Below, piece by piece: positions 32,361 to 41,717 of a stretch of DNA of 64,000 bases. The position numbers were made by a program, and so were the translations under genes. Origin of the DNA: Fulvia fulva (Eukaryota; Ascomycota; Dothideomycetes; Mycosphaerellales; Mycosphaerellaceae); contig NC_063016.1 of NCBI RefSeq assembly GCF_020509005.1, positions 3,720,001 to 3,784,000 of the forward strand, in the 5' to 3' direction. How positions within the stretch are numbered: position 1 is the first letter of the stretch; each line of letters begins with the position of its first letter. Below the pieces are notes generated by a model. It had not been told where the DNA came from, did no database searches, and saw nothing but the letters and a program-made list of their open reading frames with translations.

Positions 32361-33510
32361 ACGTACTTTACTACCGAGCGGGCTATACTACCGAGCGGGC
32401 TATACTACCGAGCGGGCTACTTTTACTAAGAACTATACTACTTCTATAGATATAGCTATATAACCACTATTATAGCATGTATTGTCTTTAAACGAGGCCA
32501 AACTGACCTTAGCTGTCTAGGCTACGAAACGCGACGCGACAATCTCGAATCGACTTACTATAAAGGTACACGACGCGTCTCGAACTATACTAGGGTATCG
32601 ATTAAATAGACGACCTTCTCGGGGTGACTACGAGCCTAATTTAAAGAAGCTTATAGAGCTAGAAGAGAGGGTGATACTTAAGTATATACTCGAGCTAGAT
32701 CTTAGAGGTTTCCCGCTATTAAAGGCTAGTATACGAGCAATAGCCGATTTATTACTATAAGAGAAGGGTCTTAAGCCCGCTAGTTTTAATTAGATAGACA
32801 GGTTTGTTAGGCGGTATCGTAAGCTAAAGGTTCGTATAATACGTAGATACGATCGTTAGCGAGCCCTAATAGAAGATCTAGACGTTATCGAGAAGTAGTT
32901 CTTACTTATACGTAATATAAAGGAGAAGTATAGTATCCTTAACTAGGACACCTATAACTTCGACGAGATAGGGTTTATAATAGGTGTTATTACGTCTTAG
33001 AGCGTCGTTATGGGTTTAGAAAGGCGTAGTAGAAAGAGGAAGGTCGTTTAATAGGGTGATAGAGAGGGAGTAGAGAGTTAGCGTATTAGATAGCTCTTAT
33101 ATAAAGCAAGATTAGTGAGCTACACAAGTCTAACGAGGCCCTTGTATAGCGGAAAGCACGAAAGCGTAAGTACATTTAGTCTAGAGGGTCTCTAACCTTC
33201 GATAAGGCGTCGCAATTAATATCTCTAGAGGATACTAGGAGGTAGGAAGTAAGTAGAGAGTCGCTAGATAGTATTCGGCTAGTACTAAGGCTACGACGGT
33301 ATAAGCGATATAGCGAGTCGGGGCATAACGTACGTACCTATTAAGTAGACTTACTAGATAGCGAAGAATCTAAAGAGAAATTGTCCTCCTAGTAACGATT
33401 CTATAGAATGTCGTCGTATTAAGATACCGTTATAATTAAAGTAGAAGTAGTATAGTTCTTAGTAAAAGTGGCCCGGTCGGTAGTATAGCCCGCTCGGTAG
33501 TAAAGCACGT
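32361..33510 (+). mobile_element. Pogo/Fot1-type DNA transposon, copy A, internal-deletion derivative
   Basis: TIRs begin ACGT(A/G)CTTTACTACCGAGC and end with its reverse complement, flanked by TA at 32359-32360 and 33511-33512. The left end carries three tandem 17-bp units (ACTACCGAGCGGGCTAT) and the right end two. Inside is a degraded N-terminal transposase region with FDEIGF (expected FDETGF, first catalytic Asp) near 32958. Compared with copy B about 730 bp are missing at a junction near 33065, including the second and third catalytic Asp. It is therefore non-autonomous, and RIP-mutated as well. Confidence 0.85.
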
Positions 33511-33639
33511 TATCTCTATCTAGAATAGATAAGTGTTGCTCTTAAAGAGGCTATAGGTAACTAATTAGTTACCTAATTCTTAGCGTACGTAGCCTTAAGT
33601 TTTAATAATAGGCTATTACCTATATATACGCTTAAATTA

Positions 33640-36600
33640 CGATATATATATATATTATTCATTAAGCTGTTATAGTGCCTCCTAGCCTATATAGCTGTTC
33701 TATATACTTCTGTCTTTCGAAAGGGAAACCGCTCGCGGTAAAAACCCCTCTCCTCTCCTGTACTACTATTGTCCGTTATTTACCTTCCCGCTTTCCTTAT
33801 AGAGGGTATACTAGTGTCATAGGCCTACCCTAATAACTACCTTGTCTACATCCCCTTAGTCTCCCTCTTCTTCTCTATCTACTCCTCCGTCTTATTAGCT
33901 AGTTTAAACTAGGTAAGGTATCCTTATCTTAGGACCTAACGTACTATCCTCTATATGTCGTACTTGTTCGTAACGATCGACTAGTAGTCGCGTCTAGCTA
34001 CTCTCGCTCTCTATATACTCCGCCCTTCTACCTACTATAGGTACCGTACGACTATATATTCCGGGTTCTACGACGGGTAGCTATACTCGTACGCTAGGTT
34101 GTCTATGTCTAGAACGTTCCTCCTATATAAGTAAGCCCGAAGCCCGATATATTCGGACCGGATTTAGATTGTTATGCTTGCTTCTGCCCTTATAAGGTCG
34201 CGGTATAGGAGGTAGTTATGTCTCTAGAAGGTTCGTAGGGCTAGGGGGCCTATTCTCGCTAGCGGGTTACTATTCTATTCCTATTCCTATAGGCAGCCGG
34301 CTACCTACTCTACGAGGCTCTAGGACTTTCCCTTATTCCCCTTCCTTTCCTAGGTTCTTCGTCCCTCCTCCTCCCTCGCTAGCTACTCCGGCGTTCCTTA
34401 TATTTTCCTAAAAACCCGTAAGTCGTCCCGCTTCTAACTCCTCCTTACGTACGGTCCTATATATAGCCGGCTATATCTCTATACAATTCGTGCTGTCTTA
34501 TTATAGATGGTTTGCTATACTAGGTACCCTATCGTCTTCGCCGCGTATTAGATCCTTATCCTATAGATATAGTAACGGATAGGTAGTGTCCCGGTCTCTA
34601 TCTCGGCTACTCTCGTCGGTATAGTCTTATACGCTCCGAGAATTCTTCTTAAGTTGCCTACTTAGGTTCGATTAAGAGGCTGTTCGATCCGTCGCGGTAC
34701 TAGCTTATCGACTCCCCCCGTACCCTAGATTTGTGCCCCGTAAAGTATCGCTAGTCGAACGATTACTTTATATATTATTCTTGCTTTATCGAAGGTCGCC
34801 CCCTATATTGACTTAGTAAGACGTATTATTAGTGCCTCGTTTACTTATACTCTGTTCTAGGCCTTCTTAATCTATAGGTTCTAGCTTAGCTTCGGGTCTA
34901 GCTAGATTCCTAGTACTCGGAGTTCGGGGGAGGGCTTCGTCTCGTATCCCTAGATTGTTATAGCTACCTATATATTGTAGTAGGTCCTCGCTTTACTAAA
35001 GTGGATCAGCTAGTATTTCTCTAGGGCAAAGCGGACGCCGTAGCGTCTAGTCTAGTCCTCGTATACTCTATATCTCTCCGTAAGTAGTCTATAGTTTTCC
35101 TCCGTTATCGCGGACTAGGCTAGGATGTTTATGTCGTCTACGAAGCCTAACGCCGAAGTCTAAGGGGACGTAAGTAAGGGGATGAGGTCGGCTATAAAGA
35201 TTAGGAATAGGATCGGGGATAGCGTAGATCCTTAGGGGATTCCGGTCTCTACGTATACCCTATCGGATTTATACCTCCCGAGGACTATTCTCGTAGTCCT
35301 CTCTTTAAAGAAGGAGTATATAAATTTCGTGGCCTATACGGGGACTCCCTTCTATCGGAGTATATAGAGTAGTCTTTTATAGGAGACGTTATCGAATACT
35401 CTAGAGATGTCTAGGGAGAGTAGCGATACTATTCTATTCCGTCTATAGTACTAGAGGGTTTAGATCTATTCGGTTATTAGTTCTATTACCGTAAGGGTTA
35501 AGCGGTTACTTCTCCCTCCTATCTATATCTCCGGGAGGATGTTATTCTCTTCGACTAGTTTTATAAGTCTCTAGGCTACTATCTTCTCTAGGATCTTCCC
35601 TACTATCTTTATGAGCGCAATCGGTCTATATAACTTAAGCCTATTATAGTCTTCCTTCTATAGCTTCCGGATAACTACTATTAGGGAGTCTCTATACGGC
35701 TTCGGACAGTAGCCTTTCCGTAGACAAGTAGTAAAGAGCTTAGCTAGGCTCGGGGCGATTTCCTCTTTATATTCTTTTAGTAGGAGGTTTAGGATTTTGT
35801 CGGGCCCTAGGGCCTTTCTTCCCCTAAGCTGTCCTATTACGGCCTTAACCTCGCCTAGCTAGACTGTCTAGTATATATCTAGTAGTTCCGGGTACGACGT
35901 GCCTACTATGTCCGTTAGGTCCGCGTCGACTTATATTAAGAAGAAGTAGTCCGTAAACGCCTTCGCCTTTACCTCTAGCGTTAACCTTAGCGTTCCCGTT
36001 ATATCGACTATAGGCGGGAAGTAAGGCGTCTTCTCTGTCCCTCTAGCTCTCGCCTACCTCGCTAGTCGCTATATCTAGTTAGGATTCTCTATTATAAGCC
36101 CTACCGTCGTTCTCTAGTCTAGCTGTTTGTCCCGACGTATCTAGGCTTTCTTAGCTTAGCTAGCCCTTTAGTATACGTCCTATATTACTTATATATACTC
36201 CTTCGTCTACTCTCGTCTAGCCCTCCTCGCCTCCTTTACCCTTTCCGCGTACGCCGGGGTCTAGAATAGCTTCTATCTTTAAGAAGGTCGAATGTAGGGT
36301 ATATACTAACGAGCTGCCTCCTATACGACTATCGTTATCCGTTCGGCTTCTTTGTCGAGCTCGGCTTCTTATTCTACTTCTGTTCCTACTTCTAGTCCCG
36401 TATTTGCCCTATTATCGTATAGTCGTGCCGCTAGTTCACCTCGGATTTCTTCCTACGGGGCCTTCTTCTAGTTTAGGCGTAGCTCCGCTATAGGTTCCTC
36501 CTCGACTCCTACCTCGATTGTTGTCTAGATCGGGATATAGTCTAATCCTACTTCGAGTAAGAGGTTCGGGCGGTACTTATCTAGTCTCGTAACTAGCTCT

Positions 36601-38667
36601 CTCGAGAGGAAGTATAGGTCAATTGTACTTACGCTTAATCTCGCCTTCTACGTCTCTATAACCTTTAGGGTCACTAGTTCTATATCGCGGCTCGCGGTAA
36701 TTTCTAGTAACTTACCTCCTAGGTATACGTATAGGGGGGTGAAGTCTAGACCCTATTATAGGTAGTGAAGGTTAAAGTCGCCTACTAGGACTTAGTATAT
36801 ATCCCCTTGTTCGAGTATCTAGTCTAGCGTAGCTAGGGTTCCTAGGTCTCTACTCGTTCGTCCTTATAGAGGAGGGTTATAGACGTTATAGATTCGGACG
36901 GTTCCCTAGCCTATTGCTATTTCGATTGTCGTTATGTCCCCCTAGTAGCCCTCCGGCTATAGTACGACCTTCTATACTTCTATACTAATAGCCTTACTTA
37001 CGTAGGTATATATTCTTAGGGTATGTCCTATACCCCTACCGATTACCGTATAGTATCGTTAGTTATTATAGGTCGCCGGTTTGCTTATATATAGATTAGT
37101 CTAAGGTTCCTTTAGCGCTACGACGTAGTGCTTTTAGTAGTCGAGTTCTTATAGGAAGTAGAGTTAGACCTTATCTTTGCTTTTGTTAACGTTATACTAT
37201 ATAATAGTAAGGTTGTCCTATACTACTATTACGGGCTAGCTAGGATAATGTCTATAGGGGTGCTCCGGGCTTAGGTATTACCTACGGTTATTATATCTTC
37301 CTCTTAGGTTAGTAGGCCTTCGGCCGGTAGGGGTGTTCTAAAAATCCGTATCTGTCCTATCTTGTTTACTACTCTATTTAGCCCCCTTAGCCGTCCTAGC
37401 GGCGGGTACGTACTCGGTAGGGTGCCCCTTATTACCTCCTCCATTCTCTTTCTTTTTGCCGCCTTAAGGCCTTTATATTAAGCGCTACCTTACTACGGGG
37501 TAGGGTACCTCGCTAGGGTCGTTATTCGTACTTAGTTAGCCTTCCCTTTTACGGCGATTTGAGTTAGGTATTAGCTCTAGTACGCCGGGTGTTACCGGCT
37601 ATAGTATACGTACCTTACTTCTTCTCGTAGGCATTGCTTTCTCTAGTATAGGCCTACGTAGTATAGGTACTTCGGGGTCTTCTCCGTACATTTCGGGGCG
37701 ATATGTCCGTACTGTTAGTAGTTAAAGCATTAGAGTACTCTATAGCTACTCTAGTAGATTTCCGTATTAAGACGTTCGTAGTTCTAGTATAGTCCTTTAT
37801 CTAGGACTAGGTTTACTTGTTCCGTATTTACTATCTAGACGATTAACGAGGAGTATGTCTTTATTAGTTCGACGCTTCTATATAGCCAGACGGCCTTAGA
37901 GAAGCGTACTCCTAGAGATGTGCTCTAGTTCTATATTTATAGCTAGGGGAGGTCGTTTTCGACCTTAAAGGTTCTAGGGACCCCGTAGGCTATTACTATA
38001 AATTGTTAGTAGGAGACCTTTGCTAACTTTACTACTTTAGTTATCTATTCCTTATACGTCTCGAGTCTTTATTAGTCTGTCTCCTATACGGTAAAAAACC
38101 TTACTACCCCCCTTAGCTCTACCTTCGCTCCTACGATCTCCTTCCGGCCGATTCTGTCTACGAGCTCCTTACTCGTAAGGCCCTCGAGTTCCCTTTTCTC
38201 CTCCGGGTCTATAACGTAGACTCGGATCGCGTTGTTAGTCCTCTAGGGCTAGGCCGGGTAGTGTCCCGCGGCGATTATAGCCTACGTAGGGTTCTTCTAT
38301 TATATTACGTACTATATAGTCTAGTAGATCGTTCTTAGGGTCTAGTGTTCGAGTGCCTTAAGTACACTAAGGAGCTACGCGATTATATTTTTATATACTC
38401 GGGCTAGGTATTCGTCTTCGTCTAGTATTACCTAGGCTTCTTTATATAGTTCTGTCTACGCGGAGGGGCCGGGGGCGGCTAGGGTTCGTTATGCTTTTCC
38501 TAGGCCCTTAGCTTATTGTCGTTAGCCGTTATCTTACTATTGCTAGGTTAGTTATTAGCTTAGCTATTAATAGGTTAGTTACTACTAGCTAGGATCCTAT
38601 ATCGTATCCCCGTTTATAGAGATTTAGGTGTCCCTCGCGAGCTACCTAATGCTCGCGAGTTAGGCTT
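33640..38667 (-). mobile_element. Tad1-type LINE, nearly full length, heavily RIP-mutated
   Basis: Read on the minus strand, ORF1 has a Gag-like zinc knuckle near 37690-37735 (CF..CQQYGHIAPKC with some Cys/Gln codons mutated). The ORF2 endonuclease domain lies about 37200-36450, and the RT has FVDDINIL near 35115-35140. Stops are mostly TAG/TAA replacing Gln or Trp. The 3' end is at about 33640-33720, but I see no clean tail. The 5' end is interrupted by the LTR element at 38673, and LINE sequence probably continues past 41194. It is related to but clearly diverged from the 1-3140 family. Confidence 0.75.
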
Positions 38668-38672
38668 AGGAT

Positions 38673-39027
38673 TGTTACGGATCGGTTTGGGGAAGCTCCA
38701 GCCAACCAATCGATGCCTAGACACTAGTGGGAGAATCCGAAACTGATCAGCTCAGAGACCTTGGCAACTGAGCGCTCAGTCTGATCAGTATGACTCAGTG
38801 ATCAGTCTGATCAGTATGCTCAGTGATCAGTCTGATCAGTTTGATCAGTTACGCCAAGACACGGCACTATATAGACGACGCTCTTTTGCAAGTAGATAGG
38901 AGCCTCGTGCTCAACTCATTTCAAGTATACACCATATACTGTTTGGGACCACTACCTTCTCAACGAGTCAGAGACATCATTGCAAAGATCCAAGCCCGGT
39001 TGGGATAACGTACAGCGGTTCCTAACA
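38673..39027 (+). repeat. 5' LTR of the young retroelement
   Basis: This 355-bp LTR has a U3 dominated by palindromic repeats: CTGATCAG and GTGATCAG units between 38743 and 38850 and an ACTGAGCGCTCAGT palindrome. A TATATA box at 38868-38873 marks the likely promoter. Transcription would start around 38900-38910. The 61-codon frame inside the LTR is a by-product of the repeats. Confidence 0.9.
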
Positions 39028-39040
39028 ACTTTGAGCACCA
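39028..39040 (+). other. Putative primer-binding region, possible self-priming
   Basis: No TGG-starting tRNA-type primer site follows the 5' LTR. Instead TTGAGCAC at 39031-39038 is the exact complement of GTGCTCAA at 38907-38914, about 34 nt after the TATA box, where the transcript should start. This is the geometry of Tf1-type self-priming, but the match is only 8 nt. Confidence 0.35.
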
Positions 39041-39053
39041 CCACCAGGGCCCT

Positions 39054-40055
39054 TTGTATATGTCTGGGAGAGACGCTACCCGGAGTCCGTCACGACAACA
39101 GCCACAGTCAACTGGCATCACGGAACGAATGAGCGAAATGTCGATTACTGGAAGCGGAAAACGATCAACACCCTCTGCAAGCTCGAACAGCATGCACGAG
39201 TTCACCAAGGCACCTAAGGTGTCACCACCGGAGACGTTCGATGGGACACAAGGGAAGCTGGAGGCTTTTCAGCTGCAGGTTCAGCTGTACCTCTACTTCA
39301 ACGCCCAACAGTTTAATGGCGAGGCCTCTAAGGTCTTGTACGCCGCATCCTTCCTAAGGGGCAGGGCAGCCCGGGGATTCAGACCATACCTCAAAGACTG
39401 GCTCAACAACCAGGACGAAGGAGACAACCCGAAGACAGAAACCCGGAAGATATTTGCCGACTACGATGAGTTCGAGATCAAACTGAATGATCTCTACGGG
39501 ATACCTAACGAGGAGGTTCATGCCGACCGACATATCCGACAACTCCGACAAAACACCTCAGTCGCCGTATACGCCTCTGAGTTCCAAGGATATGCCGCCG
39601 ACCTCGAGTGGAACGACGCAGCGTTTCGTTCCCAGTTCTACCTAGGCTTGAAGGACAACGTCAAAGCCGAATTATCTCGAAACTCCAGTCTCACCAGCTT
39701 GGCCGCGATGGTCAAGGCTGCAAAGGAAATCGACGAGAGACTCCAGGAGTTGAAGTACGACCGATTCGTACAGCCTGGATTCCAGAGACCCGCGAGAGGC
39801 GGAAGAGGGGGCTTCAAGGCCAGAAGTCACGACCCTGATTATGGAGATCCAATGGAACTCGACGCCACGGAAAGGCGCGGACGAAGCAAGCAGTTAACAA
39901 GAGATCTAACTTGCTATGCATGTGGAAAGAAAGGCCACTATGCTAGAGACTGTCCAAAGAAGAATGTTGTCAGCCGCGAGTTCAATGCGATGGATCGGGC
40001 GACAGCGACAAAGACGTACCAGGAATGCGAGGATTTCTTCTCGAAATCTGCCTAG
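39054..40055 (+). CDS. gag: Retrotransposon Gag polyprotein with zinc knuckle
   Basis: This is an intact 333-residue frame without intron or stop, starting 27 bp after the 5' LTR. The central region, about residues 55-235, is a Ty3/Gypsy-type Gag capsid: PPETFDGTQGKLEAFQLQV, ASFLRGRAARGFRPYL and YASEFQGYAADLEW. It is followed by an Arg/Gly-rich stretch (GRGGFKARS) and a CCHC knuckle, CYACGKKGHYARDC, at residues 287-300, which binds RNA during packaging. An in-frame ATG at 39060 is an alternative start. The frame ends without running into pol, and no pol follows, so Gag may package this RNA and perhaps RNA of related autonomous elements. It is one of the few intact frames in the second half of the window. 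Confidence 0.92.
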   Translation: MYMSGRDATRSPSRQQPQSTGITERMSEMSITGSGKRSTPSASSNSMHEFTKAPKVSPPETFDGTQGKLEAFQLQVQLYLYFNAQQFNGEASKVLYAASFLRGRAARGFRPYLKDWLNNQDEGDNPKTETRKIFADYDEFEIKLNDLYGIPNEEVHADRHIRQLRQNTSVAVYASEFQGYAADLEWNDAAFRSQFYLGLKDNVKAELSRNSSLTSLAAMVKAAKEIDERLQELKYDRFVQPGFQRPARGGRGGFKARSHDPDYGDPMELDATERRGRSKQLTRDLTCYACGKKGHYARDCPKKNVVSREFNAMDRATATKTYQECEDFFSKSA

Positions 40056-40162
40056 CAGAAACGACCTGACGACAAAGGCATCAAACAGCGGCTTCTTGAT
40101 TTGATGACCTAGGACACAGAAGTCAACAACAGCAACGGATAAAAGACTACTGGAACAATAAC

Positions 40163-40753
40163 TTACGACGATGAGGCCAGAGGAGGCACGACCCAAGGAA
40201 AAGAAGGATCGCACAGCTGGTTCCAATCCTGGACCGACATCTGCCAAGGATCGAATTCCTTGTACGACGACGCGGTCTCCACCCCAGCAGACTCCTCCAC
40301 TTCTTCCTCCTCCGCCGCCTCGAGATCTTCGAGCTCCTTCGCTACGGCGTCGTCGGCCTTGCCGGACGCGAGGCGAAGCTGTTTGCGAAGACGGATCTTC
40401 TTCGCCTTTTGGCGAATAATGCGCTGAGCGAGCTCGGCCTGCTGATGGAGAAGCTCCACCTCCTTCTCCTCCGCACGCTCGAGGTCTCGCTGGAGGCCAT
40501 CACGAACGTCGCGAAACTTCGTCCACTCGGGTGCGGATAAGGTCACGTCGCAATCAGAGTAACCCTTCCTCACACACTCCGAGCATTTTCCCGACCGGGG
40601 CGAAACGACACATTTTGGGCGCTGCTCGGTGGCAGCGACTCGAGCGGACCGACAGTGATGGCAGGGGGCCATCTCGATACCGGATCGTTGTATGTCGACA
40701 GCAAGGGCTTGTCGACGGAGGGAACTTTTGGAAGAAATGGAAGGAGGAGACAT
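40163..40753 (-). CDS. Antisense gene in the retroelement: six-Cys cluster plus coiled coil, unknown function
   Basis: This intact 196-residue frame runs opposite to gag and starts 80 bp from the 3' LTR. Residues 31-68 contain six Cys spaced CX2CX13CX8CX2CX7C (CHHC, KCVV, GKCSEC, SDCDV). That is close to the Zn2Cys6 pattern of fungal transcription factors except for a longer second spacer. Residues about 85-150 are rich in Glu/Leu/Arg (RDGLQRDLERAEEKEVELLH) and predict a coiled coil. An acidic patch (EDLEAAEEEEVEES) and a Trp-rich C-terminus follow. A binuclear-cluster DNA-binding protein with a dimerisation helix is a reasonable inference. I believe similar frames occur in other dothideomycete repeats, but cannot verify that. 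Its promoter may be the 3' LTR acting in reverse. Confidence 0.75.
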   Translation of the reverse strand: MSPPSISSKSSLRRQALAVDIQRSGIEMAPCHHCRSARVAATEQRPKCVVSPRSGKCSECVRKGYSDCDVTLSAPEWTKFRDVRDGLQRDLERAEEKEVELLHQQAELAQRIIRQKAKKIRLRKQLRLASGKADDAVAKELEDLEAAEEEEVEESAGVETASSYKEFDPWQMSVQDWNQLCDPSFPWVVPPLASSS

Positions 40754-40820
40754 TGCGATGCCCAGGCAAACGATGAAGAACAGCGGGCTTATGTGAGAAG
40801 TTCCGGGACGGAACTAAGCT

Positions 40821-40833
40821 AGAAGGGGGATGG
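40821..40833 (+). other. Polypurine tract of the young retroelement
   Basis: AGAAGGGGGATGG lies directly before the 3' LTR. It would serve as plus-strand primer and fixes the element's orientation as plus. Confidence 0.75.
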
Positions 40834-41188
40834 TGTTACGGATCGGTTTGGGGAAGCTCCAGCCAACCAATCGATGCCTAGACACTAGTGGGAGAATCCG
40901 AAACTGATCAGCTCAGAGACCTTGGCAACTGAGCGCTCAGTCTGATCAGTATGACTCAGTGATCAGTCTGATCAGTATGCTCAGTGATCAGTCTGATCAG
41001 TTTGATCAGTTACGCCAAGACACGGCACTATATAGACGACGCTCTTTTGCAAGTAGATAGGAGCCTCGTGCTCAACTCATTTCAAGTATACACCATATAC
41101 TGTTTGGGACCACTACCTTCTCAACGAGTCAGAGACATCATTGCAAAGATCCAAGCCCGGTTGGGATAACGTACAGCGGTTCCTAACA
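40834..41188 (+). repeat. 3' LTR of the young retroelement
   Basis: I see no difference from the 5' LTR over 355 bp, which indicates a recent insertion. It is followed by the AGGAT target duplication at 41189-41193. Confidence 0.9.
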
Positions 41189-41193
41189 AGGAT

Positions 41194-41717
41194 CTAGTCT
41201 CTATGTTGCTATACTCTAGCTACGGCTAAGGTTAGAAGTTGCCTAAATAGGCAATTCACCTCCGCGGCTCCGTAATTTTAGGGTCCTATCGGATAGGAGG
41301 TAGATTCCTGTTTTCTAGTCGCTTTCCGTAGCAATTACGCGGCCGCTAGTATAGGCGCGCTGCTCTTATTCTCGTTAGGTAATAGCCTTAATAGGCGCTT
41401 TCGAATAGTACGTCGTACGAGGCCCTTAGTTAAGTATCTATAGTACGTCCCTCGGTATTCGTATATCTAAATTACGATATACCTCCTTAGCTAGTACGCT
41501 AGAGTAAATACGCTAATCTTATATAATTAGGTATACCCTATTATAACTACCCTCTATATCTATAGTAGTAACGTTAGGTCCTTAGTATTACTACTACTAT
41601 AGTACGGGTAAGTTAGTTACTTTAAGTAATATAGGCTAAGATAAGGTAAGATAAGCTTTATATCCCTTCTTTATTCCTTTATATCTTACTACTACTACTA
41701 TTATTATCTATATAATA
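41194..41717. other. RIP-mutated sequence, unassigned
   Basis: The left part should be the continuation of the LINE interrupted at 38672, since the target duplication matches. I could not align the rest to any element. It is TpA-rich with no reading frame. Confidence 0.4.

Larger units (their letters stand above)
38668..41193 (+). mobile_element. Young non-autonomous LTR retroelement (gag plus antisense gene, no pol)
   Basis: Two 355-bp LTRs (38673-39027, 40834-41188) look identical base for base, begin TGTTACGG and end TTCCTAACA. AGGAT is duplicated at 38668-38672 and 41189-41193. A polypurine tract AGAAGGGGGATGG lies just before the 3' LTR. The interior (1806 bp) carries a complete gag on the plus strand and a complete 196-codon gene on the minus strand. 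There is no protease, RT, RNase H or integrase, so the element depends on enzymes from elsewhere. It sits in saturated RIP sequence yet keeps normal CpA/TpG, so it inserted after the host LINE was mutated and has not itself been RIPed. Confidence 0.92.

Noticed and set aside
32361..33510. Copies A-D of the TIR element considered as four independent families
   Set aside because: The TIRs, 17-bp units and interior align directly. Length differences come from one internal deletion and unit number.
38823..39008. 61-codon frame in the 5' LTR, repeated at 40984-41169
   Set aside because: It begins in the GATCAG repeat array and runs across the promoter of the LTR. The duplicate exists only because the LTR is duplicated. 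No domain was recognised.
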